A stretch of 64,000 nt of DNA, taken from NCBI GenBank assembly GCA_963682025.1, contig OY821517.1, positions 293,585,670-293,649,669 on the forward strand. Direction: 5' to 3'. Below are positions 35,001 to 47,000 of the stretch, in pieces (positions within the stretch are counted from its first letter, which is position 1; the number at the start of each line of letters is the position of its first letter). Source of the DNA: Cordilura impudica. Its lineage: Eukaryota > Arthropoda > Insecta > Diptera > Scathophagidae. The notes below the pieces were generated by a model that had not been told where the DNA came from, searched no databases, and worked only from the letters and a program-made list of their open reading frames with translations. A program made the position numbers and the translations under genes.

Positions 35001-38000
35001 ATTGCAAGTATGTAGTTAGAATTTTGAAAGTATAATTTTATCAACAGTCTTATTGCCACTTACCCAGAGGCGTTTCCGTGTCTGTATCTGTTTCAGATTG
35101 ATCATTGACCAACGGTGAAAATTGCTTAACCGCTTGATAAACGGTCATATTATAAGGTAATGCATGTTCGCCTATCATAAATTGTAATTTGTGCTTGAAA
35201 CCACTTTGCGACATTACCACAGCCGCTACATTATCGTCCATATCTTCTTCGGAATCATCATCTGAATCTCCGCGTATGCCACCATAGCCACGCACCACCA
35301 AGTAACGTTCAATGGCCTGAACCATAGCTAAGGGATCGATTTTAACGGTGCCACCTTTCCATTGTCGCAGATTATTACAATCTGGATGACGTTGTAAATT
35401 ACACTGGATAAAATAAAATATATATAAGTATATATAAAATTTATTGAGAGAATTACATCAGTTGACCGATTTATGTTTCTTGCAGATATTTTTCGAAATT
35501 TATAAAGTTTTCCCATAAAGTTGTCTCAGAATCAATGCACTTTGTTTAAGAATGTCCCATTATCTTTAAATAATAAACCAAAATATGGAATTTCGATTGA
35601 TTTTACTCAATATCGAATGCGGTGATTAGCCCCAGACCGGTTTCTGATACAATTGATTAGATTGTTTCTATATGAAATTTTTCAACTTTAAAATAAAAAG
35701 CAAATGAACAGATTGGAATAAAAATCCAAAACAGGCTTTTAAAACAATCTCTTATGAGGAAAAAGTTTTTCGATAAACGATTTCCCGGGTTATTAAAATC
35801 TATAACTAATATATCTTACTATTAAGAGAAGCCCGTGAAGTGGCAGAAAAAAGAGATTTACTGGCCCTAACAAGGTTAGGGCTCTTAAAAAAAATGAAAG
35901 ACAGCTCAAAATATCAGTTGCTCGAAGTCTTTCGTTAGAAAAGTGAAGAAAACGGGCAGGACTAAAATCGTATTAAGTATAGAAGGTGTCGGATCTAAAC
36001 TCCAATAAGAATATCGAGGCAGAAGATGGTGCTAAAAAAAAAACTTAAACGTAATTTAATCCACATGTATGAAATGATAATTATGGACGATGAAACAGAC
36101 ATGCTTGGCGATTTCTCATAGCTACCAGTAGCGCAATTCAGTAACTTCTTTTAACGATAATCGAATCGTTAAAAAAAGAAAACAAAATTATCGATTTTGG
36201 TATTCAGTAAAATTTTTAAACGATATTCGCTATTGTTAAAGTCAACTGTTGTTGCGTTGTTTATTCAATCGTTAAAAAGTTAAATTTTTAGGTTGAAATG
36301 TCGTCATCCATAAATAAAAATCACAAAATAATGAAAATATTTTGGTTTTATTATAAAAACTTTTTATATAAATAAAAAAAAAATTTATAACATATTCAAT
36401 TCATTATTTTATATCTATAATATTAATAGGCTAGGCGATTTCTTGTGACCGATGTTTTGTTCTACCGGTTTATCCCGATTTTGACCAAACTTATATTATA
36501 TGAAAGGTATTTCTTTTTAGCCGATTTGCAGATTTACAGATTTTTAAATTTTTTCCTTCATTTTGAGAAAATTGCATTTAAAGTTGCTATTAACACATAC
36601 ATAAAATTATACAATGCTATGTGTGTGTTTATTAAATTTTAAAATGTGTTTGTAATAAAAAGGAGTTTGTTTTTTTTTTGTGTTGATTTGCGAATTGGCT
36701 ATAATTGATAAGCATATATTTACGGGTCTTCATTTAATGAAACAAGTAAGAAAATTATAGTCGGTCTAGACCATGCGTTTAGAAACCCTATCTCTTAGGC
36801 CCAACTAACTGGACATAGAAAATAAGCAAAAACCAAATTTGAGTGGGATTTTTATTAATTTTTTTTTTGCTGCAGATATGAAAAAGTTCATATCGGATGC
36901 TATATCTATATGGGGACTAGGTCCAAAAATGGACCGAACTGATCATGTTTGGTAAAGTCTCTTGTATTTTGCAAAAATATATACAAACAAAATCTGAGAA
37001 GAATCAGTGCAATATTTTTGTTTTTTAATAGATTTAAGTGAAGATCGGGAAGCAGCCCTATATAGGGTCAAAGGGATCATTTTTGGACTACTCATTAGTG
37101 GATGTAATGAACGCATACAAACCCAATTTGAGTAAGATCTATATGACAATTTGGATCTTTTGGAAATTTATGTCGATTTCATATGGGTAATTTGTATGGG
37201 GGCTAGGTCTGAACATGGACCGATTCTCACCAATTTCAATAGCGTTCATCCCATGGCCGATAACAGCTTATATACCAAATTTCTTCAAAATATATTCATA
37301 TTTGCGACCTGCAGTTTGATTACAAGCTTTACATGGACACACAGACGGACGGACGGACGGACATTGTTAAATCAAGTCAGAAAGTAATTCTAATTCGATC
37401 GGTATAATTAAAGATGGGTCTAGGTCAAATATTTTTGGTTGTTACAAACAGCAGCACAAAGTCATTATACCCAAACCACATAGTGGTATAGGGTATAATT
37501 ATACAATGTTATGTGTGTGTTTATTAAATTTTAAAATGTGTTTGTAATAAAAAGGAGTTTTTTTTTTGTGTTGATTCGCGAATTGGCTATAATTGATAAC
37601 CATATCTTAATGAAGCAAGTAAGAAAATTATAGTCGGTCTAGACCAATTATACGATACCATATAACATGCGTTTAGAGACCCTATCTCTTAGGCCCAACT
37701 AATTGGATATAGAAAATAAGCATAAACCAATTTTGAGTGGCATTTTTATTAATTTTTTTGGCTGCAGATATGAAAAAGTTCATATCGGATGCTATGTCTA
37801 TATGGGGACTAGGTCCAAAAATGGACCGATCCTGACCATGGTTGGTATTTTGCGAAAATATATACAAACAAAATTTGAGATGAACCAGTGCAATATTTTT
37901 GTTTTTTGATAGATTTAAGTGAAGATCGGGAAGCAGCTCTATATGGGGCCTATGACTAAGAGTTGTCCCATAGGGAACGTTTTTGGACTATTCATTAATG

Positions 38001-41000
38001 GATGTAATAAACACATACAAACCCAATTTGACTAAGATCTATACGACAATTTGGATCTTATGTCAATTTATGTCGATTTTATAGGGGTCATTTGTATGGG
38101 GGCTAGGTCTGAACACGGACCGATTCTCACCAATTTCAATAGCGTTCATCCCATGACCGATGAAGCTTATATACTAAATTTCATCAAAATATATTTATAT
38201 TTGCGACCTGCAGGCAGTTTGATTACAAGGTTTACATGGACACACAGACGGACATTGTTAAATCAACTCAAAAAGCGATTCTAATTCGATCGGTATAATT
38301 AAAGATGGGTCTAGGTCAAATATTTTTGGTTGTTACAAACAGCAGCACAAAGTCATTATACCCAAACCACATAGTGGTATAGGGTATAAAAATGAAATTT
38401 CCTGGAATTTGCACTCGAATTTCGAGGGCTGGAATCTGCTAGTTCAAATAAATAAACAAAAATATTAATAAAAAATAAAGAAATTAAACATGAACATAAA
38501 ATCATCCTGTGAAAGACCAAGTGATTTGTCTTTTTTTCTATTCTTTGTGTTTTTCGCTTATTTTGACAGAGATGCCACTCGTTTACAATTTAAATAAATA
38601 AATAGAAAAATAGATTTGTCGACTATCGTTAAGGTGCAGTTATAGTGCGTTTACATCTAAGGAAAATCTAGTAGATTTTAGTTGAAATCTATTTCAAAAT
38701 CTATATCGTTTACATCTAACGTTTTTGACATTTTGTGAGATTTTGTTTCCATAACAATAAACAGCTGATTAAAATAAAACATATAAATTAGAAATACCAA
38801 GAATAAACAAAACAATATGAAAACTGAAAAGTCTAAAAAGGAAAAGATTTATAATTATATTTTGCATCAAGAATGAAAAAAGAACAAGGTGAAACAGAAA
38901 TTTTGCGAAAAAAAACATCAGCATTTGTTAAGTTTGAACAACAAAAACAAATGCATTTTCCACAATTATTGTATAGCAGATTGGAATGAGCACATGTAAG
39001 AATAAAACGTTATCTTATATATTTCTTATATATTAAAAGAATTCATGAATAAACTTTGCATTCAAGATTTTTTTCAATATTTTTCTTCTGTCAAACCTCT
39101 ATAACTAGAGTTCTAATTAACGTAGGCTGTCGGCATAGGTCTAAGTACACTCAGTGGATCAAGCTCTTTCTTTTGAGATATTAACTGCTTAAATTCGTTG
39201 GGTTTGACGAAAGTTATGCGTACGTTAACTTATCTTGGCATATTTTGGCATTACTGTACGTTAACTTCTCTTGGCAAATTCGTTGGGTTTGAGGAATGTT
39301 ATGCGTGGACAATCAACTTTACATTTACTGTACGTTAACTTCTCTTGGCATATTTTGGCATTACTGTTCGTTAACTTGGCAAATTTTGGTATTATATTAT
39401 AAAAATTAATATAATATAATGCTGCGGAGCAGCAGGGGTCCTCTAGTAACTTTTAAATTACTAAATATTTCTTTATTATAGATTCGTCATTTTTATTAAT
39501 AATTAATATTTTATTTCCTTTTTATTCAACTTGTTTGCTTTTGTTTTTGTTGTGCTAAATGTAAATTTTTCAGTCACTGCGTTGTAATTTTCTACTACAA
39601 TAATAAAAATACAAAATCATTTGGTAGTGCCCAAGTTTGACAAGATTTTGTGAGATTTTGCTAAAATCTAGTAAAGAGCTAGATTTTGTTTTGTATGGGC
39701 AATCTAGTAAAAATGAGCTAGATTGTGCTCGAAATCTTGTATATACTAGATTTTGCTTAGATGTAAACGCACTATTAGTGAATCACTTAATCGTTAGTGC
39801 AAACAACTATAGCTGTCGATATATTTTGCGATTATCGGATCGTTAAATTTTTCAGAATCGCATTACAGGAGTGGATTTTTACATAGCCGATACTAGAGGC
39901 AATGTCCATGAACAATTTAAGACACGCAAAATATCATAAATCCCGAAAAAGGTTTTAGTTTGGCAGGCTATTTGATGTTGCGGGAAAAGAAGCAGTTCGT
40001 ATGTGACAACGGGTACGTTTAATACCGATTTTTACATTAAAGAAAGCTGACAAATGAGTATAAATTCCATTCCTAAATCAGCACGAGGTATCTACTTCTT
40101 TTTTTTTTTTTTGACTGATCTTACATCATGTCATTACAGTAGTAAATCGTACCCAGAGATTATAATCCACCCAACTGCCCAGAACTAAAGCCCATTGAAA
40201 GATATTGAACTCTTGCAAAAAGAGCGATGAAAGGCACAAAGCAAGTCGCTGAGAATATCGCACTTTTTGCTTGAAAATGATCTGTTTCCAGCAAAAGCAT
40301 CACTGAAAAGTTGTACATCGAAAAAAAATCAATGCGGTATTTTATGAAATAAACAATAATGGTCCCACCTATAACAAGTGATCGCATATTTAATTAAAAA
40401 ATGACAGGAAAATGAGTTTGCCATAATATTATTCAACTGCTAATCGCTTTTAACAACACTGGCGTTAAGATGTCTCTAAACCTACATTTTCTGCACTCAC
40501 ATCTCAACTTTTTTAAATAAAACCTTGAAGCTGTTTCTGATGAACACGGTGAAAGGTTTCATTGGGATACCAAGGTGTTGGAAGAAAAATTCAAACGGAA
40601 TTCCCAAAGTGTTATGCTTGCTGAAACCTCGATCCATCGGAACATTCGCGTCAAGCTAAATACAGGAAAACGTATTCAGGTTAATCTTTCATCTGTTATA
40701 ATACTACCGCTATTTTTTTTTTTTTTTATTTTAATGTTTACCAATTCCATGTTATTTGAAAACTTTGAAGAAAAAAAAATAGATACATACTAAATAAACC
40801 GCTATTAAAAAAATTGTTTTAAGATGTTACCTCAGTGTGCAAGCTACAGTCATTTTAGTTGAACATAATTAAAATCCAACTATTTTACAGTTACCCATCA
40901 CTCCAAACCCGTTTTTCACAATGCCTCGTTTACATTTAACCGGCATATTTATTATTTTGGAAAATAAAAAAATATTTTTACACTATAGTAATTTTTTTGT

Positions 41001-44000
41001 ATAAGAAATAATTTTGCTAATTAAGCGTAAAGAGCTTCATTTACAACTTTGGTGTCAATGACCCACTGAAATTTTACGGCAAAAATTTTCGTGAAATATT
41101 TCAATCCTTAAATTTCCTTTTTGAAAGGACTTTTTTGTTTTTTCAAAAATGATTTTCATAAAATTCGACGGCATAACTCTGACAATAAGAATTCTCTCAA
41201 ACATTAACTTACATACAGATTTTCGTACGTATTTGATATTTTCGATTTTCCTACACATGATGTCATGCAGTTTCGGCGTTTTAGATACAAACGATTTATT
41301 TAGAAAAATAATATATACAGGGTGTTCCAAAAACTTAATTTTTTCGGAAAGTTTTCGGAACACCCCATTCCCATCATTTAGCTAATTTTTAATAAAAACG
41401 GTTATTTCATTTAAAAGTTATTACGATTTATTTTTGTTACAATTTTTATTGTGCGTAATCCTTAGATAATATGAGGAATCTAAGATTTTGCTAGTTTTGT
41501 TTGAGAATACCCCATCGGTTCTTTTACACCAAACTGGAAGTGGATCATTACTTCCTAAGTGCTTTCGGTTTTTTCAAAAACCAATTACGCCTATTAATTT
41601 AATACCGCTAAAGCTCTTTGAGTGCAGTCTTCGAAATAAACAATCAAAAAAAATTTTTTTTTATATGAGCAGAATCGGGACTCCTATAAATTACAAATTC
41701 TGACAGTTATTCAACTGGAAAATAACTTCAGATTTTTAGAATTTTATTGCACAAATATGACGTTGATTCTGAGTAAATATTTACTGCGCCTTCCAAAAAA
41801 AAAAAAAACAAAACAAAAATATTCTAATAGGACTACTCTTACACTCACCTTTAATTGATGGGTATTGAAAAATTTCAAAGCACTTGTATTGGAACGACCT
41901 CCACCGGGTCCAGCAGGGAAGTCGTGAACTTTAACAGGGAATTGTTCCAACTGTGTAACACAGGCATTAAGTTTCGCTACAAATGCACTAAATGCCGATG
42001 AATCCATAACGGGTAAATGGCCAACTTTAGCCATGGGCTCCAGAGGGAGACCAGCAAAAGCATGCATGAATGTTCTTAATCTCCCGTCACGTTCTACCAG
42101 ACCTTCCTCGGAGGTCATAAAGTTTAGCATGGCTTTGATCAGACCCGAATGATTAACTTCAAATGGTGATATATCACTTTCTAGTAGAATCGATTTTAGT
42201 TCCAGTAGAGCCTCTAAAACATCGGAAAAACTTCCATTTAATTTACTAATGACGGAGGCAAGACGCTGTAAAACGTTCGTGGACGCAGATCCCTCGGTAA
42301 TGGAGCCAGATTTTGCGTCTTGTGAAGCATAACGTTTTATAAAGTATATAGCTTGTTCTCTAATCCATTGGCGGGCTTTTTCACGATTACCGGCAGCTAT
42401 AAGATTGGCTTGCGATATTGATTTGCTGATATTTTGAGCTGTCAACGAAGAACAACCACCGGTCATCGAGTGGCCTGCACTTGAACCGGCTGTATTATTG
42501 GGATGGCTATGATTGTGATGGGACGATGATGTACCGCTGCTACTGGTAGAATCTTTGGTAAAACCTGAGTTGCTGGCTGAAGCTGAGGACGAGCTATGAT
42601 GAGATCCTTGACGTCCCCATCTAGCGGGATTAAGAGAGGCCAAAAATGATGATGTTTTTGACGAAGTCTGTTGACCCGATGAAGAGGAGCTATGATGGCC
42701 GCCACTGAAACGTACCTTCGTCGAAGTATTGGGAGTATTACGTCCTGCTGCAGAACCAGAAGCCACTGAGGTGTTGCCACCCAAACTTGTAGCTCTACTG
42801 AGGAGTTCGTGTACTGTTGAAGATGAGGCCTGCGTATTGGCCGAGGTAGAGCTTTGCTGATCTTCTTGTCGTGATTTTGATCTTGTTGTCGACTGTGATT
42901 TCCTTTTCGGTGGGACTTTACGTTTCAGCATATCACTCATTTTATGTTGTAATGCTGACGATGTAGATGATGCTGATACTGTTGCTGCTGTTGCCTGACA
43001 AGACGAGTTCGGTGTTGTATGTTGGGAGGCTTGTGTCACAGAAGAAGAAGAAGGCATTGAATGATACTGTTGTTGTGTCACATTTGTATAGTGTGTTGTA
43101 GTGGGTGGTGGTGGCGGAGGTAATTGATTATAGGCTACATATTCTGTTCCTGGCGGAGGCAAAGGAGGTTGTTGCTGCTGGTGCTGTGCCGATGTTGCAT
43201 ATACAAAATAATTTTGTTGCTGTTGTGGATTACCGCTAGCCATATGAGTGTGAGCTGGAGCCGAAGAACTATAATGATATTGTTGTGGTGGCATTTCATT
43301 ACTAACATTTTGTGCCGTTCCTCCTGATGTATTTATATTCATGGCTATTGTTGAGGATAGTTTATGCGAATTGCCGGAGGATCCCGAGGGGGATGTGCCT
43401 TGTTGTTGGGTGGCTGCAGCCGTTAAAGCGTTCATAGCATGCGAAAACGTTTTCATAGTGTAGGGATGTTGATGAGGTTTTGTGGTGTTGGGAGTACCAG
43501 AAGCTGAAGTACTTCCCGGTTGTGGTACATTATCCATAAAGAATGGATTTACTTGTAAGCTAGAAGCTGAAGCAGGTGCGCTTTGTGAACCACTCGCTGA
43601 CATATTGGTGGCCAATGGTTTTGGCGAAGCATTAGCACAGATCGGATGATTCGGATCCGTCAACTGAGTGATTTGATAGATCACACCCTCTCGGCGGAAA
43701 TGTGTACCAAAGATATCGGGTAACTTTTGTTTAAGAATCTCAGCCATTTGTAAAGCGCCCACTACAATGCGCAAATCATTACTGCCCAACATACCGGCTA
43801 TATGACTGGAGACAAGTTGATATTTCAAGACTTCAGCCAACAACTCAGAGGAGGCATAGTATACCATTCTAAGCAAGGCCCGCAGACACTTATAGCGAAC
43901 ATTGGGGCCAGCCGATGAACTGTAGACTTCGTACAAAACATTAAAGAGATTTTTAATAAATTCGGCTGCCAAACCGCGCTCTTCCTTCAAACAGGCTATG

Positions 44001-47000
44001 CGGGCATCTACCGAAGCTCTGCGTTTTTGTGACCCCGATGGTGTAGATCCGCCCGTAGCAGTGGCAGTCACCGCTGTACTTAGAGCTGTTATAGCAGAGG
44101 CCACGGCCGAGGCTGATAAATCCTGACCCGTTGCTGTTGAGGTGGCATTGGGCGAAGGTCGATAATTGGGATTTATTTTTCTTCGCACTGGGCGATTGGT
44201 GTCAGTATCTTCATTTATCTGTTGCATGGAATGGAAGTCCACGGTATAAGTTCTACCCAAAATACCTAGACAAAATTCATCATCGGCATTTAAATGAGCT
44301 GCCTCAATCATACGGGAATCAATGGTAGAATAATTATGCCAAGTTCCTCTGTCATCACGCCACTGCCATTGAACCTGATCTTGGGTGTTAATGGTAGGAC
44401 GATCGAGCAAAGCATCGACCACAAATATTCCATCTGTAGGCAAACGTGGCATAAGTTCGCCAATCAAACAAGTTATCTCATATAGTTCCGAAGGAGATCG
44501 TGAAATTAACTCAACATGTGTTGAGGCTGTCTTAGGTAAAGGATCCGCATTGCCAGTTAGTAAATACAACAGAGTAGAAGCAATGTCACTTTTTAGCAAT
44601 GAAATGGCCAAATCAGGACAATTTGCACACATCAACGATAACATACGCACTACAGCCGTGAAGGTGCCAGAGTTGAGTAAAGCTGGAGTTACCACCAATA
44701 ATTGTTGACAATTTTTCAACAATTCCTTGCTGGCAATTTCCTGCAGTCTCTTGGGATCATGTTCGAAACTTTCTACCAGACGACAAAAGGCTGAGCAAAC
44801 ACTTTCAACACTCTTCTTATCCTGTTGAGCCAAGAGCCGAGCCAATAATGGCAAACTCTCAGACACAAAATGGAACTCTTCATTGTGTAGATTCAAACAG
44901 CAATTAGCAGTTATAGCTAATGCAGCTCGCTGGGCATTTATGGAGAAGAAATCCAGATACGTGAGACAAGCCGAAATGCCATTAGCCTGTAGAATAGCTT
45001 TGTTGTGTCGCCGCGACAATATTTCCAAGGCCGTCAAGCTTTGTTCGGCCACATCCATACATTGTATACTTTGTAGTTTTTCCAAAAATACTGGTACAGC
45101 ATCTACCACCGTACCCGAGGAGCGAGGTAAAGCCTCCAGCATATAGGCCAAAGCACGACAAGCATTATTCATAATATCAAAATTATGCTCCATGCGCAAT
45201 AGAGTTATCAATGCTGGTACTACTTGTTTAATGGGGAAGCCAGCCAAGGTGTCCTCATTACCCATCACCAACATTTGGCACATTTCTATTGCGGCCTGCA
45301 GCTGTTGTGACTCATCGTGCGACTGTAGACCCTGCAGTAACTGTTGGGCCTTCGAAGTAGAACTATTGCCTATGGTACGATGTAAGATGTGAGTCATGCG
45401 TGGCCCCAATGCTCCAAACAGATGAGGTGGTAGGCCTCGTGCTTCCAGCAGGGCTTGCAAACGTCCCACCTCACTGTCATCGCTTTCCGAATCGCCATGT
45501 GAATTACTGTTGGTATTATTTGAAGACGTCGTTGTGGTTGTGGTATTATTTGCACCTCCAGCTCCGCTATTGGCAGCCGTTGCTGTTACGTTAACGTTGG
45601 CACCGGTTGCTGTAGCGGAGTTATTGGCGTTTGAAGACGTTGTGCCGCCCAATGCTTTGGCAACAGATAACGAAGCTGAAAAAAAAAATTGTTTATTTAA
45701 AAAACTGCTAAACAACATGTCATGTTTAATTACGAGAAGCAATATTTCGGTCTGTGATTAAAAGAAAATACCAACGTAAAACTTACACCACCATCCTTAT
45801 TTTAAATATAGTAATGAAAAATTAAAAAATAATTATTACAAAAGCAAAAAAAAAATTTTTGTTTCTGATAATCACTCGAAATAATAAAAATAAAACTAAA
45901 TCAGACGCTCTGTGTTGAATTGTGAATTGCTAAAATTGATTAACATACCTTTAAGCTCATTTAAATATTCATATATTATATATATATGTAGATTAAAAAA
46001 CATTGGAAAATTGAGTGAAAAAATAATATTTCGTACAATTTGCACTCGAATTTCGAGTGCTGGGCTATACTAGTTAATAGACATTGAATACGTTTCGACT
46101 AGTAATTTTCCATGGAAAAGCTTGTTTAAAAAAGGTTTGAAATCCATCAAATTTGGCTTTGTTATATCAAGGTTTGAAAACTGTAAGCCGTATTCTTTAG
46201 GAAAAAAACCAACGTGTAACTGAATTGTATAAAACACTACACACAAATTTCTACAAGGAAAATCTTGTTTAATTAGGAGTTAGTATTTTAAGGAATAGAA
46301 CCATAAATTTAGCAAATTTGTAATTAATGTATATTTAAGCGATCAAATTCATAAATTGACGATTTTATATTGAAAAAACCCTTTTTAAATAAAAAAAGAA
46401 ATAGCAATTGAAAATAATAATGCACAAATTGCCAGTCGTGATCGGCTGGAATTCTTGTCAAACGTGCGAAATTTGTGTTTTTGGTATTCTGTGACTCGAT
46501 AGATTACAAAATTTCGGAATTTAATAGAAAGCATTTGATATAAAACATATATAATATAATACACGAAATTTTTCTATAAACACTATAAAAGATGAGTACA
46601 GTTTTATGATTTCTAAACAAGGAAAAAATCATTTGAAAATTTTTATAAAATATATCTACTAATTTTTTCGACGATGGTAATTAGCCTCCAAATTTATATA
46701 TTAACTACAGTGGCAAATAGATTTAGAATTAAGTTTTTGTATTTTAGGCAACTGAACGTTAAATAAATACAAGACTAAACTATTTATTCTCTTCTTTGAC
46801 TAAGAATTAAGTCATTATATGAAGACTACCCTCGTAGTTAATTAAATCAAAATCAACACTGCTCCTGTCAACTACCATCTATTAATAGACTACTGTAAAA
46901 TTTTGAGCAAGTTGCGTTATTTAGTTTGTGTTTGAAAGCAGACAACAAAAAGTGAATTTCGAATGCTCACAAAACATTATTTTTGGTGGAAAAACCATAA

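Larger units (their letters stand above)
36414..38442 (+). mobile_element. Helitron of the 26330 family, expanded by two 770-bp repeats and a duplication
   Basis: The 5' end TCTATAATATTAATAGGC follows A (36413). The 3' end is the GCACTCGAATTTCGAGGGCT hairpin plus GGAATCTGCTAG, followed by T (38443). Between them, a Helitron segment with ATACAATGYTATGTGTGTGT occurs twice (36605-36740 and 37498-37614). Each occurrence is followed by a 770-bp repeat (copies d and e). It has no coding capacity. Confidence 0.88.
36129..39865. mobile_element. Inverted-repeat element with CAG target duplication (Harbinger-like), invaded by others
   Basis: The ends TAGCGCAATTCAG (36129) and CTGAATCGCATTA-type (to 39865, reading CAGAATCGCATTA) are imperfect inverted repeats. 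CAG flanks both sides (36126-36128, 39866-39868). Excision with one CAG joins LPG to [11 protein letters not shown] in the Tc1-like frame. CWG or TWA 3-bp duplications are typical of PIF/Harbinger. Its own sequence is only about 0.57 kb; the rest is the Helitron at 36414-38442 and the element at 38643-39774. AT-rich arms with TTAACGAT-type motifs follow each end. Confidence 0.75.

Noticed and set aside
34157..35059. Single 300-codon minus-strand gene
   Set aside because: It is exon E plus read-through into both flanking introns.
41317..41367. Transposon defined by CAGGGTGTTCC inverted repeats
   Set aside because: Only 50 bp in total with no target duplication identified; treated as a hairpin of unknown origin.
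41744..41848. Extension of the ctrip exon C frame beyond 41849
   Set aside because: A GTGAGT donor at 41848 and phase agreement with exon D show that this part is intron.
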